From Pseudomonas marginalis (GTDB lineage Bacteria > Pseudomonadota > Gammaproteobacteria > Pseudomonadales > Pseudomonadaceae), in assembly GCF_024169655.1 (NCBI RefSeq), contig NZ_JALJWV010000001.1:4260001-4324000 (forward strand): a stretch of DNA of 64,000 nucleotides, given 5' to 3'. Made by a program: the position numbers and the translations under genes. How positions within the stretch are numbered: the stretch's first letter is position 1; every line of letters begins with the position of its first letter. This document shows, in pieces, positions 1 through 9,390 of this stretch. Under the pieces are notes generated by a model. That model was not told where the DNA came from, ran no database searches, and saw only the letters and a list, made by a program, of their open reading frames with translations.

Positions 1-445
<445 letters not shown>

Positions 446-595
446 AAACATCTTTGGGTTTTTAAGAAACCCTAAACTTGGCTCAGCAATCGTTGGTTAC
501 ATCTTTGATTTCTCGCGGAGTAACTTGTGATGCTGATAATCTTGTTGACTATCAGTCTGACTCCACAAGCACCCACACGAATTGCTTGATTCAGT

Positions 596-607
596 TGTTA
601 AAGAGCG
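596..607 (-). promoter_or_regulatory. boxA antitermination site in the rRNA leader
   Basis: The minus strand reads CGCTCTTTAACA, close to the E. coli rrn boxA core TGCTCTTTAACA. It lies about 150 bases upstream of the 16S 5' end, inside the 446-750 leader, where NusB/NusE-dependent antitermination complexes load on rrn transcripts. The rest of the leader contains no convincing gene. Confidence 0.8.
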
Positions 608-751
608 GTTGGTTAAGATCTTTCGTCTCAACCGAGGAGCGCACTCTACAGCACACTTCCCGAAGTAGCAACCTTAAAAGTTTTTAATTTCACTAAGGAA
701 ATCAACTACTTAAGCCAGACCAGCAGTGAACTGCTCGTTAGCGGGAGGCAA

Positions 752-779
752 ATAATACAGGATTAAATTAACCGGTCAA
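752..779 (-). promoter_or_regulatory. rrn promoter (-35 TTGACC, -10 TATTAT)
   Basis: On the minus strand TTGACC (779-774) is separated by 16 bases from TATTAT (757-752). A GC-rich stretch (GCCTCCCGCT) follows, as in the stringently controlled discriminator of rRNA P1 promoters. Start of transcription is expected near 742-745, about 300 bases before the mature 16S end. An AT-rich stretch just upstream (about 785-800) could act as an UP element. Confidence 0.75.
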
Positions 780-963
780 CCCCCGACTGAAAATTCTTTT
801 CCTTGCCCGGGAGCCTGGGCTGTCGCTCTGCAAACTTCCAAGGTCGCAGAGCACGTTATTGAAAGGATGACGCCGACAACGCCCGCCTCGAACGCCGCCC
901 GGTTGCAGTGGCGCACTGTTTCAAGCTGATATCATTCCAGCATTCACCTGCTGAGTAGCAATC

Positions 964-1131
964 ATGAACCGTCGTAAAAAGATCAATCAGCTATTAAAGG
1001 CCAACGCAAAGAAGGCCAGTGCCAAATTGGCACCTAAAAGCAAAGATAAATACGTCAGTAAAGCGGACCGCTCGAAACTGGCGGAGGGGGCCGATCAGGA
1101 CGCCAGCAGTTCCCCAGACAACGAAACTTGA
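964..1131 (+). CDS. DUF2986 family small basic protein
   Basis: A 55-residue ORF starting MNRRKKINQLLKANAKKA and ending in an acidic tail (DQDASSSPDNET). The Lys/Arg-rich N-terminus followed by KLAPKSKDKYVSKADRSKL matches the DUF2986 family, short basic proteins common in Pseudomonas and Vibrio. No function is known. It stands alone between the rRNA promoter region and the GST gene and is read in the same direction as the GST gene. The call rests on sequence pattern only. Confidence 0.75.
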   Translation: MNRRKKINQLLKANAKKASAKLAPKSKDKYVSKADRSKLAEGADQDASSSPDNET

Positions 1132-1197
1132 TTCAAGGCACTCTATATAGCGGCGTAGCAGTCTGTTCCTCGCCCCTTCTCGCCCAGCGGAGTTCCC

Positions 1198-1824
1198 ATG
1201 ATCACTGTCCACCACCTCAACAACTCGCGCTCGCAGCGCATTCTCTGGCTGCTCGAAGAGCTCGACCTGCCTTACGAGATCAAGCGTTACCAGCGCGACC
1301 CGAAGACCAACCTGGCGCCGCCGGAACTCAAGGCGGTTCATCCGCTGGGCAAGTCCCCGGTAATTGAAGACGGCTCGCGCGTGGTGATCGAGTCCGCCGC
1401 GATCATCGATTACCTGATCCGTCGCCACGGTGCGGGCCGCCTGCAACCGGACCCAAGCACCGCCGCTTTTGATGAGTACGTGCAATGGCTGCACTTCGCC
1501 GAAGGCTCGGCGATGCTGCCGTTGATGCTCAACCTGTACGTCGGGTTCCTGGGTGACGCTGGCGCGCCGTTGCATCCGCGAATCGAGTCCGAGGTGGCCA
1601 ATTACCTGGGTTATCTCAACGATGCGCTGGCGCACACGCCGTATCTGGTGGGTGACGAGTTAAGCGGCGCGGATATTCAGATGAGTTTTATCGGCGAAAT
1701 CGCCAACGCACAGGGCAAGTTGCAGGCGTATCCGAACCTGGCGGCATGGGTGCAGCGGTTCCAGGCGCGACCGGCGTATCGCAAGGCGCTGGAACAGGGT
1801 GGGGAGTATGCGTTTGCGAAGTAA
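1198..1824 (+). CDS. Glutathione S-transferase family protein
   Basis: A 208-residue protein of normal length for a cytosolic GST. The N-terminal thioredoxin-like half contains SQRILWLLEELDLPYE (about 11-26) and the cis-Pro segment KSPVIEDGSRVVIESAAI with the ES glutathione-binding pair (about 54-71). The C-terminal half is helical with LVGDELSGADIQMSF (about 149-163), the usual GST C-terminal capping motif. Proteins of this type conjugate or reduce electrophiles using glutathione. The substrate cannot be told. It is a single gene, followed by a REP-like sequence and convergent with the chemoreceptor gene. Confidence 0.88.
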   Translation: MITVHHLNNSRSQRILWLLEELDLPYEIKRYQRDPKTNLAPPELKAVHPLGKSPVIEDGSRVVIESAAIIDYLIRRHGAGRLQPDPSTAAFDEYVQWLHFAEGSAMLPLMLNLYVGFLGDAGAPLHPRIESEVANYLGYLNDALAHTPYLVGDELSGADIQMSFIGEIANAQGKLQAYPNLAAWVQRFQARPAYRKALEQGGEYAFAK

Positions 1825-1904
1825 CGGGCGATGAGGCCTTTCAGCGAGTGCTTGAACCGGCGACCCGCAGGCGCTGAGGTTTAACAGGTACACCGAGGTG
1901 ATCC

Positions 1905-1942
1905 TGTCGCAGCCTCGCTGAAGCTCGACAACTCCCACATTT
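1905..1942. repeat. Single REP-like element
   Basis: The segment reads CTGTCGCAGCCTCGCTGAAG followed by CTCGACAACTCCCACA, matching a REP family frequent between Pseudomonas genes. It is a single copy in the 144-base gap between the convergent GST and chemoreceptor genes, where it could also act in transcript ends. Confidence 0.5.
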
Positions 1943-1968
1943 GAACCGGTTTACACCCGGCAGCCCTC

Positions 1969-4026
1969 TCAACTCAGGCGGAAACGTGCGGTGTTGTCAC
2001 TCAACGCCCGGCTCCCCTTGCTCAGCGTATCCGCAGCCCGGTTCACCGCCCGCGCGCCATCGAGCAAGCGCCCCGCCGCCTGGTCCACCTGCTGGATATT
2101 GCCGCTCACTTCATCCGCCGTCGCCGCCTGCTCTTCCACCGCCGCCGAGATTTGCGCCAGGGTGTCGGTGACGTTCTGCACCGCCCCGGCGATCTCGCCC
2201 AGCCGCGTGCCCAGCCCGGTGACGGACTCGGCGTCGGTCAGGGCCTGAGCGCAGGCGGCGCTCATCAGTGTGACCGCCTGGCTGACCGTGGCGCGCAAGC
2301 TGTCCACGGTGTCGGCGATTTGTGCGGTGGAGGCCTGGGTGCGTTGCGACAGGCTGCGCACTTCATCTGCGACCACGGCAAAGCCCCGGCCCTGTTCGCC
2401 GGCGCGCGCGGCTTCAATGGCGGCGTTAAGTGCCAGCAGGTTGGTTTGCTCGGCAATGCCACGAATGGTGTCGACCACCGACTGAATCTGCTGGCCCTGT
2501 TGGCTCACTTGTTCCAGGGCGTTGGCGGTGTCGGTCAGGCGCCGGTTGAGTTGCTGGATGCTGGCCGTGGTGCGCTGGCTGTCGCGGCTGCTGTCTTCGG
2601 CGATGCGTCGGGTGTGCTGGGCGCTACCGGAGGCCTGTTCACAGCTTTTGGCGACGCCCATGGAAGTGGCGGCCAATTGCGTAGCCGCTGCAGCGATCTG
2701 GCTGATCTGGTGTTGCTGGTCTTCGACATCGGTGAGGGTGCTGCCCGATTGCGAATTGAGCGTGAGCACCGCCGAACCAAGCTGCTGAGTCTCGTGATTG
2801 ACGCCCAGCAGGCTGGTACGCAGTTGCACCACCGCCACGTTGAGCGCGGCGCTGATCGCAGCCAGTTCATCGCGGCCGTCAACAGCCACTTCCACGCACA
2901 GGTTGCCGTCGCGCAGAGACTGGGCCAGCGTGGTGATACCGCTGGCACTGCGACGGATCGAGGCTTGCAGACACATGAACAGGTACAGCGCCGCCAGGGC
3001 CAGCAGACTGAAGATGGCCGCGACGGGGATGAATTGCTCCAAGGAACGGTCGTGGTAATGGCTCAGGCGCGCATCCAGCGAGCGGAGCGACTGGTTGCGC
3101 AGCGCGCCCAGGCTGCCGAGCATGGTGTCGACACTGCGCTCGAAACCGGCAGGGTCGAGTTTGATGGTGCCGCCGAACACGCCGTCGTCGAGCACTTTAA
3201 ACTCGCTGTCCAGTTGTTGCAGGCTGTTGTCGTACTGTGCGGTCCAGGGTTCCAGGCCGAGGTATGGCTTGGCCTTGAGCGACGCTGCGGCCTTGACCAA
3301 CTGGTCTCGCGCATCGCCGATACGGCCGCGCAGGTCGCGCATCTGCAAGCGGCTTTGCAGGGTGAACTGCCCCGAGGCGATGGACGACTGACCAATACTG
3401 GCCATGCGGCCGATACGCTCGATCAGGTCCGGCGCGTTCTGGGTGGAAATCTGCATCAGCAGGTAAGTCTCCAGCCAGGGGTCAAGGATCAGGCCGGCGT
3501 CGAGGGTGATCTGTTCGCGCAGGGTTTGCATGGCGGTCAGCGCCGAGGTGAAACGATCGTAGCCGTCCGGCCACCAGCCCACGCTGCGCAGGGATTGCAC
3601 ATCCATCCCCTTGACCGTTGCCTGCAACGCGTCGAAGCGCGCCAGGGTTTCGACGCTCGCGCCCTGTTGTCTGAGCGCGTCGCCCAGGGCTTGCAGGCTT
3701 TGCAGGATAAGCGGGTTGTTCGCATCCAGCTTGTCCATCGCCGCCTTGGCTGCGGGCGTCGGTTCACGCAGCAGGTCCAGCGCTTTCCAGCGCGACGCGA
3801 GGTTGCGCTGGGCAATCAATTGGCCATCTAACGCGTCCAGGGCCAGCAGTTGAGAAACGCCGGACTTTTCGCTGGAAATCACCGCAAGTTTGTCGCGATA
3901 GTCCAGCCCGATCATCCAGAGGCTCCCGACCAGGGGCAGCATGAACAGAATGAACAGGATCTGGAATTTGCGGGCGAAGCCGAAACGTCCGAGCAGGCGG
4001 ATACCGGGTGACAACAGACTGTGCAT
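1969..4026 (-). CDS. Methyl-accepting chemotaxis protein
   Basis: A 685-residue transmembrane chemoreceptor. A first hydrophobic segment (about 22-44, FQILFILFMLPLVGSLWMI) is followed by a large periplasmic sensor region (about 45-330), a second membrane segment (about 335-357, FIPVAAIFSLLALAALYLFM), a HAMP linker and a cytoplasmic signalling domain. The hairpin tip contains EQTNLLALNAAIEAARAGEQ and GRGFAVVADEVRSLSQRT, the strictly conserved CheA/CheW-contacting core. The sensor type and ligand are not recognisable. No CheB/CheR-binding pentapeptide is seen at the C-terminus. The ATG is preceded by GGGGAG, which supports this start. Monocistronic. Confidence 0.93.
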   Translation of the reverse strand: MHSLLSPGIRLLGRFGFARKFQILFILFMLPLVGSLWMIGLDYRDKLAVISSEKSGVSQLLALDALDGQLIAQRNLASRWKALDLLREPTPAAKAAMDKLDANNPLILQSLQALGDALRQQGASVETLARFDALQATVKGMDVQSLRSVGWWPDGYDRFTSALTAMQTLREQITLDAGLILDPWLETYLLMQISTQNAPDLIERIGRMASIGQSSIASGQFTLQSRLQMRDLRGRIGDARDQLVKAAASLKAKPYLGLEPWTAQYDNSLQQLDSEFKVLDDGVFGGTIKLDPAGFERSVDTMLGSLGALRNQSLRSLDARLSHYHDRSLEQFIPVAAIFSLLALAALYLFMCLQASIRRSASGITTLAQSLRDGNLCVEVAVDGRDELAAISAALNVAVVQLRTSLLGVNHETQQLGSAVLTLNSQSGSTLTDVEDQQHQISQIAAAATQLAATSMGVAKSCEQASGSAQHTRRIAEDSSRDSQRTTASIQQLNRRLTDTANALEQVSQQGQQIQSVVDTIRGIAEQTNLLALNAAIEAARAGEQGRGFAVVADEVRSLSQRTQASTAQIADTVDSLRATVSQAVTLMSAACAQALTDAESVTGLGTRLGEIAGAVQNVTDTLAQISAAVEEQAATADEVSGNIQQVDQAAGRLLDGARAVNRAADTLSKGSRALSDNTARFRLS

Positions 4027-4282
4027 GGCCGACTACTCCCCAAAACAACCCACGCGAGGCAACGATGAACGAAGCCTTGAAATGAATCACGGCAAAGTGC
4101 CATGTCATTGATTGGGAAGGCTCAAGCAAGATACGAGCCGCCGCTAACGAGCCCCCAAATAGGCGGTGCGGCACACAAAAAATCGCGCGCAGCGCTCGAA
4201 AATGGGGCGAAAGCACTCAATCAAGGGAACGACCGAGTAGCGAGTGGGTTCGATCAACCCGCTGCAGCTATGAAAAGCCACC

Positions 4283-4978
4283 TCACGCCAGCAACGCGCA
4301 GATCCACTGCACCTGCCGGGCGACCTCTTGCACCTTGGCCTGCGGCACCGCCTGTCGGGCCTGTTCGAAACTGGCCAGGGTTTTCTGCTTTTGCCGCAGC
4401 AGGCGCTGCCACTTGGCCAGGAAGGCCGGACTGCGGGCCTGCAACTGCAGCGGGCCGAAGTACAACTCTTCGGCACTGTATGCCACCGGTTCGGCGCGCT
4501 CGGCGACGATGATTTCGTAGTAGAAGCGGTTTTCCCGCAACAACTCTTCGACCAGGATGCAGTAACCGTTGTCCATCAGCCATTGGCGCAGCGGTTGCTC
4601 GCCGCCGTTGGGTTGCAGGATCAGGCGCTCCTGGCCGGTGAGGTGCATCTTGCCGCGGTCGAGGATATTGCGGATCGTCTCGCCGCCCATGCCGCAGACG
4701 CTGATCGCGCTGATCGCGTCGGCAGCCGTGATGGCTGCCAGGCCATCGGCCAGGCGCACGCTGACGTGTTGCTCCAGGCCATTCTCACGCACGGTGCGCT
4801 CGGCCGCCTGGAATGGCGTCGCAGCCACCTCCCCCGCCACTGCCGCCGCGATCAGGCCGCGGCGCAGCAACGCCACCGGCAGGTAGCCATGGTCGGAGCC
4901 GATATCCGCCAACCGCGCCCCAGCCGGCACATGCGCGGCTACGCGTTCCAGGCGCATGGACAATGTGTGTTCGTTCAA
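4283..4978 (-). CDS. trmK: tRNA (adenine(22)-N(1))-methyltransferase TrmK family
   Basis: A SAM-dependent methyltransferase of the TrmK/YqfN family, which makes m1A at position 22 of tRNA in Bacillus; the target in pseudomonads is less established. Seen: the SAM-binding motif ADIGSDHGYLPVALLRR near the N-terminus, GMGGETI, and LILQPNGGEQPLRQWL. A GTG at 4999 gives a longer reading (238 aa). The TTG at 4978 is preferred (231 aa, starting MNEHTLSMRLERV) because a good ribosome-binding site (GAAGGAA) lies six bases before it and family members start near here. It lies just downstream (38 bases) of the argE-like gene and may be cotranscribed with it. Confidence 0.85.
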   Translation of the reverse strand: MNEHTLSMRLERVAAHVPAGARLADIGSDHGYLPVALLRRGLIAAAVAGEVAATPFQAAERTVRENGLEQHVSVRLADGLAAITAADAISAISVCGMGGETIRNILDRGKMHLTGQERLILQPNGGEQPLRQWLMDNGYCILVEELLRENRFYYEIIVAERAEPVAYSAEELYFGPLQLQARSPAFLAKWQRLLRQKQKTLASFEQARQAVPQAKVQEVARQVQWICALLA

Positions 4979-5016
4979 CTGCGGTTCCTTCTTCACCACG
5001 AGTGTCAGTGCGAAGG

Positions 5017-6168
5017 CTATTGACGCACAAACTCCACCACCCGCTCCAGCATTCGATCACACGCATCCAGTTGCTGCAGACTGATGAACTCATCCGCCTT
5101 GTGCCCCTGTTCCATGCTGCCCGGTCCGCACACCACGGTGGGAATCCCCGCCTGATCGAACAGCCCGCCTTCGCTGCCGAAGGCGACGGTGCCGAAGTCC
5201 TGCGAACCGCAAAACTGCGCGACCCACTCAGCCGCCTGGCTTTGCGACGAAGTCGCCAACCCCGGATAGCTGGACAACTCACTGAAGCCGATCGCGCACT
5301 GCGCACTCACCGCCTGCATCGCCGGCAGCAGGGTTTGCTCGGCATACAACCGTAACTGGTGCGCCACCTGCCACGGGTCCTGGGTCGGCAGCGAGCGCAC
5401 TTCGAAATCAAAGCTGCACTGCTGCGGGACGATATTCAGCGCCTTGCCGCCGCTCATCACGCCGGTTTGCACCGTGGCAAACGGCGGATCGAACGCCGCG
5501 TTCTGGAGTTGCGGCGCCTTGAGTTCCTCACCGAGCCGCACCAGTTCCCGGATCAAGCAGGCCGCGTATTCGATGGCGTTGACGCCTGACGGCGCATAAG
5601 CCGAATGACACGCCGCGCCCTGCACGTCGCAACGCACGGCCAATTTGCCTTTGTGCCCCAGCACCGGCTTGAGCTCGGTGGGCTCGCCGATCACACACAA
5701 CAACGGCTTGACCGGCTGCGCGTGAAACCTTTCGATCAACGAACGCACACCCAGGCAACCCACCTCTTCGTCATAGGACAGCGCGATATGCACCGGCATA
5801 CGCAACGACGCCCGCACCAGCGCCGGCACACAGGCCAGCACACAGGCGATATAGCCCTTCATGTCGGCGGTGCCACGCCCGTACAACTTGCCGTCTTTTT
5901 CGGTGAGGTCGAACGGCGCCACGCTCCAGCGCTGGCCGTCCACCGGCACCCCATCGGTATGCCCGGACAGCACGATGCCAGGCACATCCGCCGGGCCGAT
6001 GGTCGCCAGCAGGTTGGCCTTGTTCTTGTGTTCGTTGAACACCAGTTCACAGGCGACGCCGTGGCCCTGCAAATACGTGCGCACGAAGTCGATCAGCGCG
6101 AGGTTGGATTCGCGGCTGGTGGTGTCGAAGCGCACCAATTGCGCCAGCAGGTCACGGCTGTGGCTCAT
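5017..6168 (-). CDS. argE: ArgE-like M20 family deacylase (acetylornithine deacetylase type)
   Basis: A 383-residue zinc-dependent amidohydrolase. Metal-site motifs are visible: SGHTDGVP (H70, D72), GRGTADMKG (D102) and SYDEEVGCLG with the catalytic Glu pair. The family removes acyl groups from N-acyl amino acids, classically N-acetylornithine. In Pseudomonas ornithine is normally made through ArgJ, and here the gene sits at the end of a catabolic operon, so another N-acyl or dipeptide substrate is likely. The ATG at 6168 overlaps the DUF1028 stop by four bases (ATGA), implying translational coupling. A longer upstream reading is rejected because it would run into that gene. Confidence 0.85.
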   Translation of the reverse strand: MSHSRDLLAQLVRFDTTSRESNLALIDFVRTYLQGHGVACELVFNEHKNKANLLATIGPADVPGIVLSGHTDGVPVDGQRWSVAPFDLTEKDGKLYGRGTADMKGYIACVLACVPALVRASLRMPVHIALSYDEEVGCLGVRSLIERFHAQPVKPLLCVIGEPTELKPVLGHKGKLAVRCDVQGAACHSAYAPSGVNAIEYAACLIRELVRLGEELKAPQLQNAAFDPPFATVQTGVMSGGKALNIVPQQCSFDFEVRSLPTQDPWQVAHQLRLYAEQTLLPAMQAVSAQCAIGFSELSSYPGLATSSQSQAAEWVAQFCGSQDFGTVAFGSEGGLFDQAGIPTVVCGPGSMEQGHKADEFISLQQLDACDRMLERVVEFVRQ

Positions 6169-6842
6169 CGGTCGTCTCCCGGCACCGCATAGCCCGGCGC
6201 GATGTGCGGGTTGAGGGCGCGGTCGAGGTAGTCTTGCAATTGCCCGCGATAGGCCTGCCAGAGCTGATCGAGGGCGCCAATCGGGTCGGCGTCGGCCCAG
6301 TCCACGCGCAGATTGACGATGGGCCACAGCAGATCATCGACCACCATCAGGGCCGCCGAATGCACTGGCCCCGCTTCGCCGCCGTGGGCCTGGCCTGCGT
6401 GCATCGCGGCGAGCAGCCGGTCGGCCAGATGCCCGGAGGCGTTCTCGAACGCGTCGACCATCGCAGCGATCACATCGGGATTGGCCAGCATGTTCCCGGC
6501 CGCCACGCATTGCTCGCCACTCTGCGCGGCATGCATGCCGAGGGTCTGCGCGCCGCTGAAGTGCGCGGTGCGGCCCAGGCGATCGATCACCGTCACCTGC
6601 CGATAGTCGCGGTGGTCCTGCCCGGCGAACACCGCCGCCACGGCCTCACTCGGCGCCATGCCCTGCTCCAGCAGGTCGAGAATCTGCGGGCCCAGGCTCG
6701 GCAGGGTGATGTTCTGCGACGCCACCGCGCCCACACCGGGGCGCAGCCACGGGCAACGCGCGCCCACGGCGATGCTCGACGAGCTGATAGCGATCCCCAA
6801 CTGGCCCGTCTCGGCACAGCGGGCGACAACGGAAAAGGTCAT
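6165..6842 (-). CDS. DUF1028 family protein (Ntn-hydrolase-like fold)
   Basis: A 225-residue protein starting MTFSVVARCAETGQLGIAIS and continuing SSSIAVGARCPWLRPGVGAV, the N-terminal pattern of the DUF1028 family. The family is thought to adopt an Ntn-hydrolase-like fold and often sits beside peptidases or amidases. No enzyme activity can be assigned. Its stop overlaps the argE-like start and it begins 9 bases after the aldolase gene, so it belongs to the same leftward operon. Inference: it acts with the deacylase on the imported substrate. Confidence 0.85.
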   Translation of the reverse strand: MTFSVVARCAETGQLGIAISSSSIAVGARCPWLRPGVGAVASQNITLPSLGPQILDLLEQGMAPSEAVAAVFAGQDHRDYRQVTVIDRLGRTAHFSGAQTLGMHAAQSGEQCVAAGNMLANPDVIAAMVDAFENASGHLADRLLAAMHAGQAHGGEAGPVHSAALMVVDDLLWPIVNLRVDWADADPIGALDQLWQAYRGQLQDYLDRALNPHIAPGYAVPGDDR

Positions 6843-6851
6843 AGGGCTTCC

Positions 6852-7583
6852 TCAGTCGAGCACCGACGCATCGGCGTCGATCATCATTTGCTTCATTTCT
6901 TCAAAATGCCGGCGCGAGAAATCGGTGATGCCTTCCCAGCCCCGCGCGGTTTTTTCCGCCACTTCATCGGACAACATCCGCAACGGCTGCCCGGTGGACC
7001 ACGCCGTGACGAGGATCTGGCAGGCGCGCTCCAGGGTCCAGATATCGTCGAACGCTTCACCGATGGACGAGGCGGTCACCATCACGCCGTGGTTGCCCAT
7101 CAACAGGCGGCTCTTGCCGTCGAGCAAACCGGCCAGGCGTGCGCCTTCGGCTTCGGTGTCGGCCATGCCGCCGTAGAGTTCGTCCACCGCCACGCGGTTG
7201 AAATAGCGCGCGGTGTTCTGGTCGATCGCCGGGATGTGCGGCTTGGCCAGGCACGCCACCGCCGTGGTGTAGACCGGGTGCAGGTGCAACACGGCGCGAG
7301 TGTGTGGCAGCAGTCGGTGGATCTGCCCGTGGATCGACCAGGCGGTGGCGTCCACGTTCGGGTGGTCGGCACAGGCGGGGTCGTCGGCGTTCAATAGCAG
7401 CAGGTCGCTGGCGCGAATGCGCGAGAAGTGCTTCCACTTCGGGTTGAGCAAAAACTGTTTACCATCGGCCGACACGGCAGCGCTGAAGTGGTTGGCCACC
7501 GCTTCGTGCATGCCCAGGTGGGCAACGATGCGAAAGGTCGCCGCCAGGTCGATGCGCGTCTGTTCTTCGAGGGATAACGCCAT
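6852..7583 (-). CDS. Class II aldolase/adducin family protein
   Basis: A 243-residue protein of the metal-dependent class II aldolase family (fuculose-1-phosphate aldolase fold). Metal-binding histidines are visible in RAVLHLHPVYTTAVACL (HLH pair), and the MGNHGVMV segment carries another metal-ligand-type His. ANHFSAAV near the N-terminus is also typical. Such enzymes cleave or decarboxylate hydroxy-carbonyl compounds with a divalent metal. The ATG at 7583 is chosen because GGAG lies upstream and the homologous region starts there. It is part of the leftward operon, 50 bases after the substrate-binding-protein gene. Substrate unknown. Confidence 0.85.
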   Translation of the reverse strand: MALSLEEQTRIDLAATFRIVAHLGMHEAVANHFSAAVSADGKQFLLNPKWKHFSRIRASDLLLLNADDPACADHPNVDATAWSIHGQIHRLLPHTRAVLHLHPVYTTAVACLAKPHIPAIDQNTARYFNRVAVDELYGGMADTEAEGARLAGLLDGKSRLLMGNHGVMVTASSIGEAFDDIWTLERACQILVTAWSTGQPLRMLSDEVAEKTARGWEGITDFSRRHFEEMKQMMIDADASVLD

Positions 7584-7633
7584 GGATCGGTCTCCGCAGG
7601 GCGCGACCGCAAGACTGCGGCCGCGCAATAGGC

Positions 7634-8464
7634 TTACTTGGGCATCAGCGCCGCAAGGTCGGCATCGGTAGGCGCCTCAAAGTTGTACTTCTTGAGCAAG
7701 GCCGCGTATTCCGGCGTGGCGCGGTACTTCTCCAGGCCGTCGAGCAAGGCCTGCTTGACCGTGTCATTGCCCTTCTTCACGCCGAAGCCGTTCAGCACCG
7801 GGTAGATCAAGGCGTCGGACGAAATCACCACGCGGCTGCCCAGTTTGTCGATCACGCCACGGGCCACGGCCGCGTCGGTGATCTGCGCTTCGACCGCATG
7901 GGCCAGCAGCGCCTGGGTGGTTTGCGGGTCCGTGCTGTACTCGCTGATCTGGATCGGCTTCAACCCTTTGGCCACGCAGTACTCGGCCGACAGTTTGTTC
8001 ATCTGCGCCAGCCACGAGGTAGCGCCCATGGAACCGATCTTGTGGCCGCAGAATTCTTCCGGGGTCTTGGGTTGGAAGGTGCTGTCCTTGAGGGTCAGGA
8101 TCGACTCGCCGCTTTTCAGGTAGGGAATCATGTCGATGACCTTGACCCGCTCGGCGGTGATGTACATCGACGAGTTGGTCACATCGAAACGCCCGGCCTG
8201 CAAGCCGGTGATCAGGTTGGGAAAGCGCGTGTCGAGGGTCTCGACCTTGCGTCCCATGACCTTGCCCAGGCCGTCCATGAACTCGATATCGAAGCCCGCC
8301 GGCTTGTTGTTATCCATGTATTCATAGGGGAAGAACGTCACATCGGAACCGGCGATGATCTTGCCGTCCTGCTGGAACGCCGAAGCCGCCAACGAGGTCA
8401 TCGCAACCGCTGCGCCCAGCAGGCACACGGCAAGGGGACGAACACTTTTACGAAACGCTGTCAT
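7634..8464 (-). CDS. ABC transporter substrate-binding protein, polar amino-acid type
   Basis: A 276-residue periplasmic solute receptor (family 3). A signal peptide is clear: MTAFRKSVRPLAVCLLGAAV, then a likely cut after SLAASA. The mature part starts FQQDGKIIAGSDVTFFPYEY and contains GFDIEFMDGLGKVMG and TSSMYITAERVKVID-like segments usual for amino-acid and opine receptors. It should deliver ligand to the permease/ATPase fusion encoded at 9391-10908, from which it is separated by the PhyH gene. The ligand is unknown; aromatic residues after the first strand suggest an amino-acid-like compound. The start is set at the signal peptide. Confidence 0.9.
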   Translation of the reverse strand: MTAFRKSVRPLAVCLLGAAVAMTSLAASAFQQDGKIIAGSDVTFFPYEYMDNNKPAGFDIEFMDGLGKVMGRKVETLDTRFPNLITGLQAGRFDVTNSSMYITAERVKVIDMIPYLKSGESILTLKDSTFQPKTPEEFCGHKIGSMGATSWLAQMNKLSAEYCVAKGLKPIQISEYSTDPQTTQALLAHAVEAQITDAAVARGVIDKLGSRVVISSDALIYPVLNGFGVKKGNDTVKQALLDGLEKYRATPEYAALLKKYNFEAPTDADLAALMPK

Positions 8465-8492
8465 GGTCAATACCTGCAAGGGAGTTGGGAGG

Positions 8493-9365
8493 TTAGGCAG
8501 TGGCAGAATCTTGTCCGGCCTGTTGCACGAAGAACGACGCGCCACGGGGTTTCTGCGGCAAGCGCAGTTGGTTGTCCGTGGAACGTATCAAGCCACTTTC
8601 TTCACCGGCCACCAGCAGGCCGGCATGTGCGCTGGGCAGAGGGTTTTCGCCGAATGGCAGCGCGTCTTCAGCGGCGTAGACGCTGATGAACAGGGTGCGC
8701 GGCAGTTCGGTCTCGTTAGGGCTGGAAGCGTGCAGCAAGCGGGTGTGCATGAAGCACACGGAACCGGCCGGGCCGTAGCAGGCGATCGGTTGCCGGCAGT
8801 GTTCCGCGACCACTGCGTCGTCCACCGCGCCGGTGAAACGCTGGTTCTGCCAGTGCGACCACAGCGGGCCTTTATGGCTGCCGGGGATCACATTCAGCGG
8901 GCCGTTTTGTGGGGTCACTTCGCTGACCATCAGCAAGGCGGTGATGATGTCGTCGTTGCTGTGGGGCGTGAATAAAAAGTCCTGGTGCCACTTCACCTGG
9001 GTCGCGGTGTGGGGCAACTTCGAATTGATCTTGCTGTGGTGAAAGCGTGCGCCGCTGGCGCCGATCAACTGCGCGGAAATCGCCGCCATGCGTGAATGCA
9101 ACGCCACGCGTTCATACACCGGGGAAATCTCGGTGGGCGAGCTGACACGGCGCAGCGACGGGTGATCGGCGCGATGGTCGCCCTCCAGATCGAAGCGTGC
9201 GCGGCCATCCACGGTCGTGCCCCAGCCCTGGTCATGGCGGCGACTTTCTTCTACCCATTGGTCGAAGTCGTGCTGCAGCGCGGCCACTTCGTCCATCGAC
9301 AACACGCCTTCCACCACCAGGTAGCCGTCGCGCTGGAACTGCTCGATTTGATGTTGCTCGATCAT
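8493..9365 (-). CDS. Phytanoyl-CoA dioxygenase (PhyH) family protein
   Basis: A 290-residue Fe(II)/2-oxoglutarate-dependent oxygenase. The iron triad can be placed: H127 and D129 in KWHQDFLF and H212 in TRLLHASSP, with R223 as the usual 2-oxoglutarate salt-bridge residue. GPLNVIPGSHKGPL (about 155-168) is the characteristic PhyH strand. Bacterial members hydroxylate small molecules, amino acids or phosphonates. It lies between the binding-protein and permease genes of the same operon (28 bases from the former), which implies it acts early on the imported compound. ATG at 9365. Confidence 0.88.
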   Translation of the reverse strand: MIEQHQIEQFQRDGYLVVEGVLSMDEVAALQHDFDQWVEESRRHDQGWGTTVDGRARFDLEGDHRADHPSLRRVSSPTEISPVYERVALHSRMAAISAQLIGASGARFHHSKINSKLPHTATQVKWHQDFLFTPHSNDDIITALLMVSEVTPQNGPLNVIPGSHKGPLWSHWQNQRFTGAVDDAVVAEHCRQPIACYGPAGSVCFMHTRLLHASSPNETELPRTLFISVYAAEDALPFGENPLPSAHAGLLVAGEESGLIRSTDNQLRLPQKPRGASFFVQQAGQDSATA

Positions 9366-9390
9366 TTTGTTTTTCCTGAACGTTAGAGGG

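Noticed and set aside
478..687. 69-residue frame in the rRNA leader
   Set aside because: It overlaps the leader and boxA of the 16S gene on the other strand and has no coding features.
2152..3831. 559-residue plus-strand open frame
   Set aside because: Antisense shadow of the chemoreceptor gene, with no recognisable motif.
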